The notes beneath the pieces are model-generated. The model was not told where the DNA came from. It ran no database searches and saw only the letters and a list, made by a program, of their open reading frames with translations. A DNA stretch of 21,909 nt, taken from an uncultured Actinomyces sp. (lineage in GTDB: Bacteria > Actinomycetota > Actinomycetes > Actinomycetales > Actinomycetaceae). The translations under genes were made by a program, and so were the position numbers. The stretch spans positions 1 to 21,909 of the forward strand of contig UWSI01000024.1 of assembly GCA_900541895.1 (NCBI GenBank). The letters are read 5' to 3'. Below, piece by piece: positions 13,024 through 21,849 of the stretch (positions are counted from its first letter, which is position 1; the number at the start of each line of letters is the position of its first letter).

Positions 13024-14394
13024 ATGACTACCTCACATGCTGATTCTTCAGCCGCACCCGCGGAAAAACAAGCCAGTAAATATGTCCTTCAGGATTGGGA
13101 GCCGAACAACCCCGAAAAGTGGGATTCGAAGCTTGCATGGAGGACGCTGACCATCACCACGTACTCGCTCATTCTGGGCTTCTGTGTGTGGTTCCTGCCA
13201 AGCGCCATCGCACCCAAGCTGACGCTTCTTGGATTCAACCTCAGTGCTTCTCAGCTCTACTGGTTGACCGCATTGCCCGGCTTGGCTGCAGGCCTTCTGC
13301 GTCTGGTCTACATGTTCCTGCCTCCGCTGATCGGAACACGCAAGATGGTGGGCATCACCTCACTGCTCTTCGTGATCCCCATGTTGGGCTGGTTCTACGT
13401 TGTCCAGGACAACACCACCCCCTACGCCGTTCTTCTGACGCTTGCCTTTATGTGTGGCATCGGCAGTGGGGCATTCTCCGGCTACATGCCCTCTACCGGT
13501 TACTTCTTCCCCAAGCGCCTTTCGGGTACAGCTCTGGGCCTGCAGGGCGGTATCGGTAACCTTGGTATGTCCGTCATTCAGCTGGTCGGCCCGATCCTCA
13601 TGGGATTTGGTCTTTTCGGTATGACCTGGCTGGCTCCCCAGACCCAGGTTGGCGAGCACGCCGGCGAGCAGATCTGGGTGTACAACGTCGCAATCTTCTT
13701 TGTCCCGTGGTGCGTCATCGCCGCGATCCTTGCCTTCATCTACCTGCGTGATGTTCCGGTCAAGGCCAACATCAAGCAGCAGCTGGATATCTTCTCGAAC
13801 CCGAACACCTGGTACATGACCATTCTCTACGTCATGACCTTCGGTCTGTTCTCCGGATTCTCCGCAGTCTTCGGCCTGCTCATTAACAACCAGTTCGGTC
13901 GTGCCTCCTCGATCGGTCTGCCCGTCTTGGGCGCGACCTTCGCATTCCTCGGCCCGCTCATCGGTTCGCTTATCCGTATGTCGTGGGGTCCCTTCTGCGA
14001 CCGCATGGGCGGCGCAATCTGGACCTTCATCTCGGGCGTTGGTATGGCTATCACCCTCGGCGGTATTGCGTGGGTTCTCTACAACCCCAAGGGCTGGACT
14101 GATTTCTACATCTTCATGGCACTCATGCTGCTCATGTTCCTGTTCTCCGGCTTCGGCAACGCAGGTACGTTCAAGCAGATGCCCATGATCATGCCCGCAC
14201 GTCAGGCTGGTGGCGCCATCGGCTTCACCTCAGCAATTGCCTCCCTTGGTCCCTTCTTGGTCGGCGCTACTCTCTCAGCTGTCGGCGCGAAGGGGGCATG
14301 GACCTTCTTCGTGGGCTGCGCGATCTTCTGCGTCTTGGCCTCGGCACTGTGCTGGCGCCAGTACGCACGCAAGGGTGCACCCTTCCCGGGCTGA
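13024..14394 (+). CDS. narK: NarK-type nitrate/nitrite transporter
   Basis: 456 residues from ATG 13024, with GGGAGAG five nt upstream; the ATG at 12994 lacks a Shine-Dalgarno. It is a major facilitator superfamily protein with a hydrophilic N-terminal ~40 residues (DWEPNNPEKWDSK is typical of actinobacterial NarK) and about 12 membrane segments. The nitrate/nitrite-porter signature GSGAFSGYMPSTGYFFPKR and GLQGGIGNLGMSVIQLVGP lie in the fifth to sixth helix region. Candidate substrate-binding arginines are Arg93 (GLLRLVYMF) and the Arg of IRMSWGPFCDRMGG. It imports nitrate for the cytoplasm-facing NarG and/or exports nitrite. It is first in the nar cluster, but 190 bp and a hairpin separate it from narG, so its transcript level may differ from narGHJI. 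Confidence 0.95.
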   Translation: MTTSHADSSAAPAEKQASKYVLQDWEPNNPEKWDSKLAWRTLTITTYSLILGFCVWFLPSAIAPKLTLLGFNLSASQLYWLTALPGLAAGLLRLVYMFLPPLIGTRKMVGITSLLFVIPMLGWFYVVQDNTTPYAVLLTLAFMCGIGSGAFSGYMPSTGYFFPKRLSGTALGLQGGIGNLGMSVIQLVGPILMGFGLFGMTWLAPQTQVGEHAGEQIWVYNVAIFFVPWCVIAAILAFIYLRDVPVKANIKQQLDIFSNPNTWYMTILYVMTFGLFSGFSAVFGLLINNQFGRASSIGLPVLGATFAFLGPLIGSLIRMSWGPFCDRMGGAIWTFISGVGMAITLGGIAWVLYNPKGWTDFYIFMALMLLMFLFSGFGNAGTFKQMPMIMPARQAGGAIGFTSAIASLGPFLVGATLSAVGAKGAWTFFVGCAIFCVLASALCWRQYARKGAPFPG

Positions 14395-14411
14395 TTGCTC
14401 ACCGTTCCTTC

Positions 14412-14454
14412 GGGAGTGGCGGACACCGTTTCTCTCCCCGAGTTCGCCACTCCC
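14412..14454 (+). terminator. Hairpin between narK and narG (attenuator or terminator)
   Basis: GGGAGTGGCGGAC (14412-14424) pairs with GTTCGCCACTCCC (14442-14454), with one G-U, giving a 13-bp stem and 17-nt loop, 17 bp after the narK stop. There is no T-run, so termination may be partial. Confidence 0.6.
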
Positions 14455-14503
14455 TCACTTCATAACTTCACGAGCTGGCTGCTTCGCGCGGCTAGCACCC
14501 CAT

Positions 14504-14523
14504 CGAGCGGAATGTCCCGCTCG
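14504..14523 (+). promoter_or_regulatory. Second hairpin in the narG leader
   Basis: CGAGCGG (14504-14510) / CCGCTCG (14517-14523) with a 6-nt loop lies about 60 bp before the narG start. It could be part of an untranslated leader or mRNA-stability structure. No -10/-35 pair specific to narG is evident nearby. Confidence 0.35.
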
Positions 14524-14584
14524 GATACCAACCGTGACACTGCCTCGGCCGACCCCGAGGCCTTGCCGATGAGGAAGCACCACA

Positions 14585-17500
14585 ATGATTGACCACAAAC
14601 TTCTGACCCTGGGCGGCCGACTTCGCCGCGGCCAGGTCAGCGCTGATGCCCGCCAGATGTTCCTGGTCGGTGGCCGCGAGGCCGATGCCTTCTACCGTCA
14701 GCGCTTCAGCCACGATCGCGTCGTTCGTTCTACTCACGGCGTGAACTGCACGGGCTCCTGCTCCTGGAAGGTATACGTCAAGGACGGAATCATCACCTGG
14801 GAATCGCAGCAGGTTGATTACCCCTCGACCGGCCCGGACATGCCCGACTACGAGCCCCGCGGATGCCCGCGTGGTGCGGCCTTCTCTTGGTACGAGTACT
14901 CGCCGACGCGTATTCGCCACCCCTACGTCCGTTCAGCGCTGCTTGAGCCCTTCCGCGAGGCCAAGGCTCGCCTGGGTGATCCCGTTGAGGCATGGCGCGC
15001 AGTCACTTCCGACCCCGAAATTTCCCGCGCATACAAGCGCGCCCGTGGTAAGGGCGGCCTTGTCCGCACCACCTGGGAAGAAGCAATGGAGATTGTTGCA
15101 GCAGCGAATGTTGCGACGATTGCCGACTGGGGCCCGGACCGTATCGCCGGCTTCTCGGTGCTTCCTGCAATGTCGATGGTTTCCTTCGGCGCGGGTGCCC
15201 GCTACCTTCAGCTCATTGGCGGCGTGAACCTCTCCTTCTACGACTGGTACGCAGACCTTCCCGTTGCCTCTCCTCAGGTTTTCGGTGATCAGACCGACGT
15301 TCCCGAGGCCGGCGACTGGTACAACTCGCAGTACCTCATCGTGTGGGGTTCAAACCTGCCGCTGACCCGTACCCCTGATGCTCACTTCATGACCGAGGCC
15401 CGCTACCACGGCCAGAAGGTCGTTTCGGTTGCCCCCGACTACTCGGATAACACGAAGTTTGCCGATGAGTGGCTTCGCGTGAACCCCGGTACCGACGGTG
15501 CTCTTGCAATGGCCATGGGCCACGTGATCCTCAAGGAATTCCACGTCGAGCACCCGACCGAGCGTTTCCAGGACTACATGCTTCGCTACACGGACTCGCC
15601 ATTCCTTCTGGAATTGGACGAGACCCCCGAGGGCCTAGTTCCCGGCAAGTTCCTCTCTGTTGCTGATGTTCCCGAGGTCGTGGATGAGGAAACCCGTAAC
15701 CGCCCGAACCCCGAATTCCGTTTCCTTGTCATGGATAAGTCGGGCGCTGTGCGTGACCCGCGCGGAACCTTGGCGGATCGTTACACCGATGAGGGTAAGG
15801 GCAAGTGGAACCTCACCATGGAGGGCGTCGACGCACGTCTGTCTCTCTACGACGAAGGTTGCGAGGCCGTTGAGGTCAACCTTCCGCGATTCGACTTGGT
15901 CGCAGACCAGGCTCCGACCGCGGCGGTTGGAGCTGGCGTTGTGACCCGAGGCGTCCCGGTTCGTCGCGTCGGTGGCAAGCTTGTCACCACCGTGTATGAC
16001 CTCATGCTTGCTCAGTATGGTGTTCCTCGCCAGGGTCTTCCCGGTGTGTGGCCGACCGACTACACCGATGCCTCGACCCCTGGAACTCCCGCATGGCAGG
16101 AAGAACTCACCGGCGTTTCCGCTAACGCGGCAATCCGCATTGGCCGCGAATTCGCACAGAATGCGATCGATTCAAACGGTCGATCGCAGATCATCTTCGG
16201 TGCTGGCGTCAACCACTACTACCACGCTGACCAGATCTACCGCACGATGCTGGCTCTGACCACCTTCTGTGGAACTCAGGGTGTTAACGGCGGCGGATGG
16301 GCACACTACGTCGGCCAGGAAAAGGTTCGTCCTTTGACCGGCTGGACTCAGTTCTCCTTCGCCCTTGACTGGCAGCGTCCCGCACGCCAGATGATCGCGA
16401 CCGGTTTCTGGTACCTCACCACCGACCAGTGGCGTTACGACGGTCTGGGCGCTCAGCGTCTGGCTTCGCCTCTGGGTGGCCAGACTTTCGGTGACCAGTC
16501 GGTTGCCGACACCTTGGTCGAGGCTTCCCAGCGCGGTTGGATGCCCACCTTCCCCTCTTTCGACCGATCTTCCCTAGAACTGGGACGCGCAGCCGAAGAA
16601 GCGGGCGTGAGTGTTGGCGAGTACATCTCGGGCCAGCTCACCGAAGGCTCTTTGAAGTTCGCGTGCGAAGATCCCGATAACCCGGTGAACTTCCCGCGTA
16701 TCCTCTTCAACTGGCGTACGAACCTGCTGGGTTCCTCCGCTAAGGGTGCTGAGTTCTTCATGCGCCACATGCTGGGCGCAGATGATGATGTTCAGGCTGC
16801 CGAACTGGAAGCTGGAGATCGTCCCAAGTCGATGGTGTGGCGTGACGCCCCTGCCGATGGCAAGCTCGACCTCATGGTCACCGCGGACTTCCGCAACACC
16901 ACGACCACCCTGCACTCGGATGTCATTCTTCCCGCGGCCACTTGGTATGAGAAGTACGATCTCTCCAGCACGGATATGCACCCCTACGTGCACACCTTCA
17001 ATGCTGCGATCAACCCGCCGTGGGATGCGCGTACCGACTATGAACTCTTCCAGGACCTGTCTGCCTACGTGTCGAAGATGGCCGAGGTTCACCTGCCTGA
17101 GCCCATGCAGGACGTCATTGCAGCTCCGCTCACTCACGATACGCCTGACGAACTGCTGACCCCCCACGGTCGCGTTGCGCCTCGTGAAGAAATTGGCTGG
17201 GTTCCCGGTGTGAACATGCCCAAGCTCATCCCTGTTCTTCGCGATTACCGCACGATTTCCGACAAGTACAACACCGTCGGCCCGCTCATCGAGAAGGCTG
17301 GAATGGCAACGAAGGGCGTCGCTTTCAACGCTCAGAAGGAAATCGACGAGTTCATCGCGATGGAAGGAACGCTGGATACCTTTATGGGGCCGCGTCCGCG
17401 AATGGACACCGACAAGCGAGCATGCGAGTTCATCCTTCGCTTCTCAGGTACCACCAATGGCTCCTTGGCCACCCGTGGTTTTAAGACTCTGCAAGAGCGT

Positions 17501-18289
17501 GTTGGCACCGGAAATATGGCTGAAATGGCTGAAGGCGACGAAGAAAAGCACGTCACCTTCAAGGACGTTCAGGCTGCTCCGGTTTCGGTTGTGACCAGCC
17601 CCGAGTGGTCCGGTTCGGAACACGGTGGTCGTCGCTACACGGCGTTTAGCCAAAACATCGAGTACCACAAGCCGTGGCACACGCTTACCGGTCGTATGCA
17701 CTACTACCTGGATCACGACTGGATGCAGGCGATGGGCGAGTCGCTCCCGACCTTCCGTCCCCCGCTGGACCTGCACCACCTCTTAGGTGAGGCTGCCCCC
17801 GGCACCATGAGTCGTGATGGCCGAGGCCAAGCCGAGGTCGCCGTCCGTTACCTGACCCCCCACAACAAGTGGGCAATTCACTCGCAGTACTTCGACAACC
17901 TGTACATGCTCACCCTTGGCCGAGGCGGCCAGACCGTGTGGATGAGCCCGCAGGACGCCGAGAAGATTGGCGTGCGCGATAACGAATGGATTGAAGCTCA
18001 CAACCGTAATGGTGTGGTTTCGGCTCGTGCGGTTGTCTCACACCGTATTCCGGAAGGAACCGTGTACATGCACCACGCTCAAGAGCGCGTTGCAAACACT
18101 CCTTTGAATGAATCGACCGGGCGTCGTGGTGGTTCGCACAACTCCCTGACGCGCATCTTCTTGAAGCCCTCGCACCTGATCGGTGGTTATGGCCAGTTCA
18201 CCTACGCCTATAACTACGTCGGTCCGACGGGTAACCAGCGCGATGAAGTCACCATGATTCGTCGCCGTAGCCAGGATGTGGAGTTCTGA
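14585..18289 (+). CDS. narG: Respiratory nitrate reductase alpha subunit
   Basis: 1234 residues, normal for the family, from ATG 14585 with GAGGAAG upstream. NarG carries Mo-bisMGD and the FS0 4Fe-4S cluster and reduces nitrate to nitrite on the cytoplasmic side of the membrane. FS0 ligands are His51, Cys55, Cys59 and Cys94 (HGVNCTGSCSW ... EPRGCPRG); the His ligand is specific to NarG-type enzymes. The Mo-coordinating Asp is Asp220 in LSFYDWYADLP. Other landmarks are IVWGSNLPLTRTPDAHF, GGGWAHYVGQEK, WRTNLLGSSAKG, DVILPAATWYEKYD and the C-terminal cofactor-binding domain (HNKWAIHSQYFDN, LGRGGQTVWMSPQDAEKIG). No twin-arginine signal is visible, as expected for the cytoplasmic enzyme class. Its cofactor is made by the adjacent moa/moe/mob genes. 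Confidence 0.98.
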   Translation: MIDHKLLTLGGRLRRGQVSADARQMFLVGGREADAFYRQRFSHDRVVRSTHGVNCTGSCSWKVYVKDGIITWESQQVDYPSTGPDMPDYEPRGCPRGAAFSWYEYSPTRIRHPYVRSALLEPFREAKARLGDPVEAWRAVTSDPEISRAYKRARGKGGLVRTTWEEAMEIVAAANVATIADWGPDRIAGFSVLPAMSMVSFGAGARYLQLIGGVNLSFYDWYADLPVASPQVFGDQTDVPEAGDWYNSQYLIVWGSNLPLTRTPDAHFMTEARYHGQKVVSVAPDYSDNTKFADEWLRVNPGTDGALAMAMGHVILKEFHVEHPTERFQDYMLRYTDSPFLLELDETPEGLVPGKFLSVADVPEVVDEETRNRPNPEFRFLVMDKSGAVRDPRGTLADRYTDEGKGKWNLTMEGVDARLSLYDEGCEAVEVNLPRFDLVADQAPTAAVGAGVVTRGVPVRRVGGKLVTTVYDLMLAQYGVPRQGLPGVWPTDYTDASTPGTPAWQEELTGVSANAAIRIGREFAQNAIDSNGRSQIIFGAGVNHYYHADQIYRTMLALTTFCGTQGVNGGGWAHYVGQEKVRPLTGWTQFSFALDWQRPARQMIATGFWYLTTDQWRYDGLGAQRLASPLGGQTFGDQSVADTLVEASQRGWMPTFPSFDRSSLELGRAAEEAGVSVGEYISGQLTEGSLKFACEDPDNPVNFPRILFNWRTNLLGSSAKGAEFFMRHMLGADDDVQAAELEAGDRPKSMVWRDAPADGKLDLMVTADFRNTTTTLHSDVILPAATWYEKYDLSSTDMHPYVHTFNAAINPPWDARTDYELFQDLSAYVSKMAEVHLPEPMQDVIAAPLTHDTPDELLTPHGRVAPREEIGWVPGVNMPKLIPVLRDYRTISDKYNTVGPLIEKAGMATKGVAFNAQKEIDEFIAMEGTLDTFMGPRPRMDTDKRACEFILRFSGTTNGSLATRGFKTLQERVGTGNMAEMAEGDEEKHVTFKDVQAAPVSVVTSPEWSGSEHGGRRYTAFSQNIEYHKPWHTLTGRMHYYLDHDWMQAMGESLPTFRPPLDLHHLLGEAAPGTMSRDGRGQAEVAVRYLTPHNKWAIHSQYFDNLYMLTLGRGGQTVWMSPQDAEKIGVRDNEWIEAHNRNGVVSARAVVSHRIPEGTVYMHHAQERVANTPLNESTGRRGGSHNSLTRIFLKPSHLIGGYGQFTYAYNYVGPTGNQRDEVTMIRRRSQDVEF

Positions 18290-18326
18290 GGGTTCGCCCC
18301 CAGACGTGAAGAGAGGGAATGAAACG

Positions 18327-19841
18327 ATGAAGGTCATGAGTCAAGTTGTCATGGTGATGAACCTTGACAAGTGCATTGGCTGCCACACCTGTTCGGTGAC
18401 GTGTAAGCAAGCGTGGACGAACCGCGAAGGTACCGAGTACATGTGGTTCAACAACGTTGAGACCCGCCCGGGTGTTGGCTATCCCCGCACTTGGGAAGAT
18501 CAGGAACGTTGGAAGGGCGGATGGCGCCTGACCAAGTCAGGCAAGCTCGTTCCTCGTAGCGGTGGGCGTTTGAAGAAGCTCGCGACGATCTTCGCAAACC
18601 CCGATATGCCCGAGATCGATGACTACTACGAGCCCTGGACATACGACTACGATCGTCTGCTCCAGACCCCCGCAGGTGCGAAGGCAATGCCGACGGCCCG
18701 TGCGCGCTCGCAGATGACCGGTAAGACCATCGATACCATCGAGTGGGGCCCGAACTGGGACGATAACTTGGGTGGTTCGCTTGAGACCATGCACGAGGAC
18801 CCGACGCTGTCCAAGATGCAGTCTCTGGTTCAGACGAGCATTGAAGAAGCCTTCATGTTCTACCTGCCGCGTATCTGCAACCACTGCTTGAACCCCACCT
18901 GTGTGTCGGCCTGCCCCTCTGGCGCGATGTACAAGCGTGAAGAAGATGGCATTGTTCTGGTTGACCAGGATGCCTGCCGCGGTTGGCGTATGTGCGTCTC
19001 CGGCTGCCCTTACAAGAAGGTCTACTTCAACCACTCAACCGGTAAGGCCGAGAAGTGCACGCTGTGCTACCCGCGTATCGAGGTTGGCGAGCCGACGATC
19101 TGCTCGGAGACCTGCGTTGGTCGTCTGCGCTACCTGGGTGTTGTCCTCTACGACGCCGATCGCGTGACTGAGGCTGCTTCCGTGAAGGATGAGCAGGAAC
19201 TCTACTACGCTCAGCGCGATCTGATCCTGGATCCCAACGATCCCGAGGTCATCGCCGCTGCCCAGGCCGCTGGCATTCCGCGTTCCTTCATCGAGGCCGC
19301 GCAGAATTCCCCCGCCTACAAGCTGATTGTCGACTACAAGCTGGCTCTTCCTCTGCACCCCGAATTCCGTACCCTCCCCATGGTGTGGTACATCCCGCCG
19401 CTCTCCCCGGTTGTGGATGCGGTGACCAAGTCGGGTGCCGATGGTGAAAACCACAAGATCCTGCTGACCGCACTGTCCACCATGCGTATCCCGCTGGAAT
19501 ACCTGGCAGGACTGTTCAGCGCTGGAGATACTCGCCCTGTTGAGCTGTCGCTCCGCCGCCTTGCCGCCATGCGTTCCTACATGCGTGACGTCAACATGGG
19601 TCAGCCCGTGGATCCCTCGATCCCCGAGTCTGTGGGCATGACCGAAGAAGAAGTTCTGGCGATGTACCGTCTGCTCTCGATCGCAAAGTACGAGGATCGC
19701 TACGTGATTCCGACTTCGCACCCCGAGGAAATGCGTACTCCGACCCCGTACCTGTGCCCGGTGGGTGAAGGTGCAGAGTCCGGCTGCGGTTCACACAAGG
19801 GCGGTAAGGTTCCCGTCTCGATTGGTCGGCGACCCGAATGA
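18327..19841 (+). CDS. narH: Respiratory nitrate reductase beta subunit
   Basis: 504 residues from ATG 18327, with GAGAGGGA upstream; the in-frame ATG at 18276 would overlap narG. NarH conducts electrons from the NarI hemes to NarG through four Fe-S clusters. The cysteine groups are complete: Cys16/19/22/26 (CIGCHTCSVTC), Cys184/187/192/196 (CNHCLNPTCVSAC), Cys217/223/227 (CRGWRMCVSGC) and Cys244/247/259/263. In the third group, Trp220 replaces the second Cys, the diagnostic substitution that makes one cluster 3Fe-4S. It is 37 nt from narG and overlaps narJ by 4 nt (ATGA). Cytosolic face, membrane-associated through NarI. Confidence 0.98.
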   Translation: MKVMSQVVMVMNLDKCIGCHTCSVTCKQAWTNREGTEYMWFNNVETRPGVGYPRTWEDQERWKGGWRLTKSGKLVPRSGGRLKKLATIFANPDMPEIDDYYEPWTYDYDRLLQTPAGAKAMPTARARSQMTGKTIDTIEWGPNWDDNLGGSLETMHEDPTLSKMQSLVQTSIEEAFMFYLPRICNHCLNPTCVSACPSGAMYKREEDGIVLVDQDACRGWRMCVSGCPYKKVYFNHSTGKAEKCTLCYPRIEVGEPTICSETCVGRLRYLGVVLYDADRVTEAASVKDEQELYYAQRDLILDPNDPEVIAAAQAAGIPRSFIEAAQNSPAYKLIVDYKLALPLHPEFRTLPMVWYIPPLSPVVDAVTKSGADGENHKILLTALSTMRIPLEYLAGLFSAGDTRPVELSLRRLAAMRSYMRDVNMGQPVDPSIPESVGMTEEEVLAMYRLLSIAKYEDRYVIPTSHPEEMRTPTPYLCPVGEGAESGCGSHKGGKVPVSIGRRPE

Positions 19842-20575
19842 GTCAAAAGACCGCGACTTTCATTCCGACGCGTAACCCGGCTCCTGCGGTTCCAGTTGTG
19901 AACCAGAGCCGGGAGTCACGCGCCGCAACCTTTATGATCGCTGCTGCCCTTTTGGATTACCCGGGGCAGGAATGGGATGAGATCCTCGCTCAGATTGACT
20001 CCTCTTTGGGGCACGTCAGCGCCGAGGCCGCTGCGGAGTTTTCGCAGTTCCTTGAGTGGGCACGAGGCAAGTCGCGCCGTGAGGTCGAAGAGGCCTACGT
20101 TGAGACCTTCGACCAGAAGCGTCGCTGCTGCTTGGAGCTGACCTACTACGCTACGGGTGATACCCGCCAGCGCGGTATTGCTCTGACCATTGTTCGCGAC
20201 CTCTATGCCGCCGTTGGCTGGCAGCTAGAAAACGATCAGCTGCCCGACTACCTTCCCAATATTTTGGAGTTGGCGGCGCGAACAGAAGGCGAAGAGCATG
20301 AGCTGGTCGAGGCCATGCTGGCCTCGCACCGCGAGGGTGTTGAGATCCTTCACGCGGCATTGCTTTCGCTGTCTTCGCCTTGGGCGCATGTGGTTGCTGC
20401 TTTGCGAATGGCTCTGCCCGAGGTAGATGACGCAACTTTTGCTCGCATGCAGACTCTGGTCCGTCAGGGTCCCCCGACCGAGATGGTTGGCATGGCTGAT
20501 CGAAGCGAACTGCCGTGGCCCACTATCCAAACCCCTTCTTCCCTTGTTTCGCCCGCGGGTGAGAACGAACTCTAA
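19838..20575 (+). CDS. narJ: Nitrate reductase assembly chaperone (delta subunit)
   Basis: 245 residues; ATG 19838 overlaps the narH stop as ATGA, suggesting translational coupling. NarJ is not part of the final enzyme. It binds apo-NarGH and promotes insertion of Mo-bisMGD and the FS0 cluster before docking to NarI. Family features are AAALLDYPGQEWDEIL (residues ~35-50), EEAYVETFDQKRRCCLELTY, GDTRQRGIALTIVRDLY and ENDQLPDYLPNILELAA, an all-alpha TorD/NarJ-type fold. The N-terminal ~25 residues and the C-terminal ~45 residues (Pro/Ser-rich, PTIQTPSSLVSP) look disordered. The gene lies in the usual third position. Confidence 0.95.
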   Translation: MSQKTATFIPTRNPAPAVPVVNQSRESRAATFMIAAALLDYPGQEWDEILAQIDSSLGHVSAEAAAEFSQFLEWARGKSRREVEEAYVETFDQKRRCCLELTYYATGDTRQRGIALTIVRDLYAAVGWQLENDQLPDYLPNILELAARTEGEEHELVEAMLASHREGVEILHAALLSLSSPWAHVVAALRMALPEVDDATFARMQTLVRQGPPTEMVGMADRSELPWPTIQTPSSLVSPAGENEL

Positions 20576-20583
20576 GGATTGCC

Positions 20584-21372
20584 ATGAACCTTTTCCTCTG
20601 GGGAGTGCTTCCCTACATTTCTTTCACCCTCCTTATCGGCGGGTTGATTTGGCGCTATCGCACCGATCAGTACGGGTGGACCTCGCGTTCATCTCAGCTC
20701 AATGAAGGCCGCATCCTGCGCCTCTCGTCGCCCCTATTCCACTTCGGTATCTTGGGCGTTGCTGCCGGCCACGTCATGGGTCTGGTTATTCCTCAGTCCT
20801 GGACCGAGGCAATGGGTGTGAGCGAACACGCCTACCACATGGTGGCCATCATCGGTGGTGGTATTGCTGGCCTGATGACGCTGGTTGGTCTGTTCGGCCT
20901 CTTGTATCGACGTATCGTCAAGAAGTCGGTGCGTCTGGCAACCAGCCGCAATGACATCTTCATGTACCTTCTTTTGACCTGCGCCATCCTCTTGGGAGCT
21001 GCAGCCACCTTGACGACGCAGATCTTGGGTAAGCCGGGTGGATACAACTACCGTGAGACGATCGCAGTGTGGTTCCGTTCGATTTTTACGCTCCAGCCTG
21101 ATGTCTCTCTGATGACGGATGTCCCGCTCCAGTTCAAGCTGCACATCATTGCGGCCTTCATCCTTTTTGCCGCGTGGCCTTTCACCCGTCTGGTGCACGT
21201 CGTTTCGGCTCCGATTGCCTATCCGACGCGCCCCTATGTTGTGTACCGCTCACGTCGATCAGCGACTTCTACTTCTCGTCCCGCACGAGGATGGACGCCG
21301 GTTCGAGGTGGTGCTGCAGGTCCCAAGGCTCAGAGTTTCCCAGAAGACGATGCTCCCTATCAGGGTGCTTGA
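20584..21372 (+). CDS. narI: Respiratory nitrate reductase gamma subunit (cytochrome b)
   Basis: 262 residues from ATG 20584, with AAGGA upstream, 8 nt after narJ. NarI anchors NarGH to the membrane and oxidises (mena)quinol with two b hemes. Five hydrophobic segments are visible (residues ~4-23, 50-70, 86-108, 124-146, 184-200). The heme-ligating histidines match the family: His53 and His63 in the second segment, His187 (QFKLHIIAAF) and His205 (TRLVHVVSAP) in the last. A basic, Ser/Gly-rich tail of about 45 residues follows, as in other actinobacterial NarI. It is the last gene of narGHJI and is closed by a strong terminator. Confidence 0.97.
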   Translation: MNLFLWGVLPYISFTLLIGGLIWRYRTDQYGWTSRSSQLNEGRILRLSSPLFHFGILGVAAGHVMGLVIPQSWTEAMGVSEHAYHMVAIIGGGIAGLMTLVGLFGLLYRRIVKKSVRLATSRNDIFMYLLLTCAILLGAAATLTTQILGKPGGYNYRETIAVWFRSIFTLQPDVSLMTDVPLQFKLHIIAAFILFAAWPFTRLVHVVSAPIAYPTRPYVVYRSRRSATSTSRPARGWTPVRGGAAGPKAQSFPEDDAPYQGA

Positions 21373-21388
21373 TCTGTGCTGATGTGAT

Positions 21389-21427
21389 CTGGGGCCTGTA
21401 TGTGCTACCTGCGCATACAGGCCCCAG
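21389..21427 (+). terminator. Terminator after narGHJI
   Basis: A perfect 14-bp stem CTGGGGCCTGTATG (21389-21402) / CATACAGGCCCCAG (21414-21427), extendable into the loop by TGC/GCG. It is followed only by TATTTG, so the stem rather than a T-run is the strong element. Confidence 0.85.
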
Positions 21428-21456
21428 TATTTGAAACGAATGACGGCTAGTTGTTG

Positions 21457-21470
21457 TCTAGTGCACTAGA
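21457..21470. promoter_or_regulatory. Operator-like palindrome upstream of the right-edge genes
   Basis: A perfect 14-bp palindrome TCTAGTGCACTAGA overlapping TAGAAT (21467-21472), a -10-like hexamer. It precedes the truncated gene at 21505 by 34 bp. It resembles operators of GntR- or TetR-type repressors in general layout; the binding protein is unknown. Confidence 0.45.
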
Positions 21471-21504
21471 ATGTCAACCAAGTCCCTGAAGACAAGGAGT
21501 AGCT

Positions 21505-21552
21505 GTGACTAACGGCGAGGTGAAAGCCGGTCGATTCTCCTTTCTGATATAA
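21505..21552 (+). pseudogene. First 15 codons of a native gene cut off by foreign DNA
   Basis: GTG 21505 follows AAGGAGTAGCT, a good Shine-Dalgarno, and reads VTNGEVKAGRFSFLI before TAA at 21550-21552. Codons up to about 21540 have host-like composition; from about 21541 the sequence turns AT-rich. The peptide is too short to identify; the start looks like the cytoplasmic N-terminus of a larger protein. A functional short leader peptide is the alternative. Confidence 0.4.
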
Positions 21553-21571
21553 AAACCCCAGGAGGTATTAC

Positions 21572-21835
21572 ATGTCTAAACAAAAAATTAATCGCTTTGT
21601 CGGATCTATTGGAGCTTTTATTGGGATCCTTGTCTTTATTGCATATATTCCACAAATTATCGCTAACTTACAAGGAGAAAAAGCTCAACCATTCCAACCA
21701 CTATTCGCAGCATTTTCTTGTTTAATTTGGGTAATCTATGGTTGGACAAAAGAACCTAAAAAAGACTGGATCCTCATCATTCCCAATGCAGCGGGAGTGA
21801 TATTAGGCGGTTTAACTTTTATTACTTCTTTATAA
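21572..21835 (+). CDS. SemiSWEET sugar transporter (PQ-loop family), probably horizontally acquired
   Basis: 87 residues from ATG 21572, with a perfect AGGAGG six nt upstream. It has one triple-helix bundle: GSIGAFIGILVFIAYIPQIIANLQG (helix 1, here residues 11-35, with the PQ motif), PLFAAFSCLIWVIYGW (helix 2) and DWILIIPNAAGVILGGLTFI (helix 3, with the conserved Asn after Pro). SemiSWEETs dimerise to form a channel-like facilitator for sugars such as sucrose or glucose across the membrane. Three sampled 60-base rows of the gene give about 36% G+C (65 of 180 counted), with A/T-ending codons (AAA, ATT, TTA), unlike every other gene in the window. The protein resembles those of streptococci and lactobacilli. 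It sits directly behind a truncated native start, and no promoter fits in the ~25 bp of foreign DNA before it. Confidence 0.9.
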   Translation: MSKQKINRFVGSIGAFIGILVFIAYIPQIIANLQGEKAQPFQPLFAAFSCLIWVIYGWTKEPKKDWILIIPNAAGVILGGLTFITSL

Positions 21836-21849
21836 AAATTAAATAAACA

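Noticed and set aside
16574..17167. 197-codon minus-strand frame within narG (and similar long shadow frames across narGH)
   Set aside because: High-GC coding bias opens antisense frames; narG is unambiguous on the plus strand and the antisense product matches nothing known.
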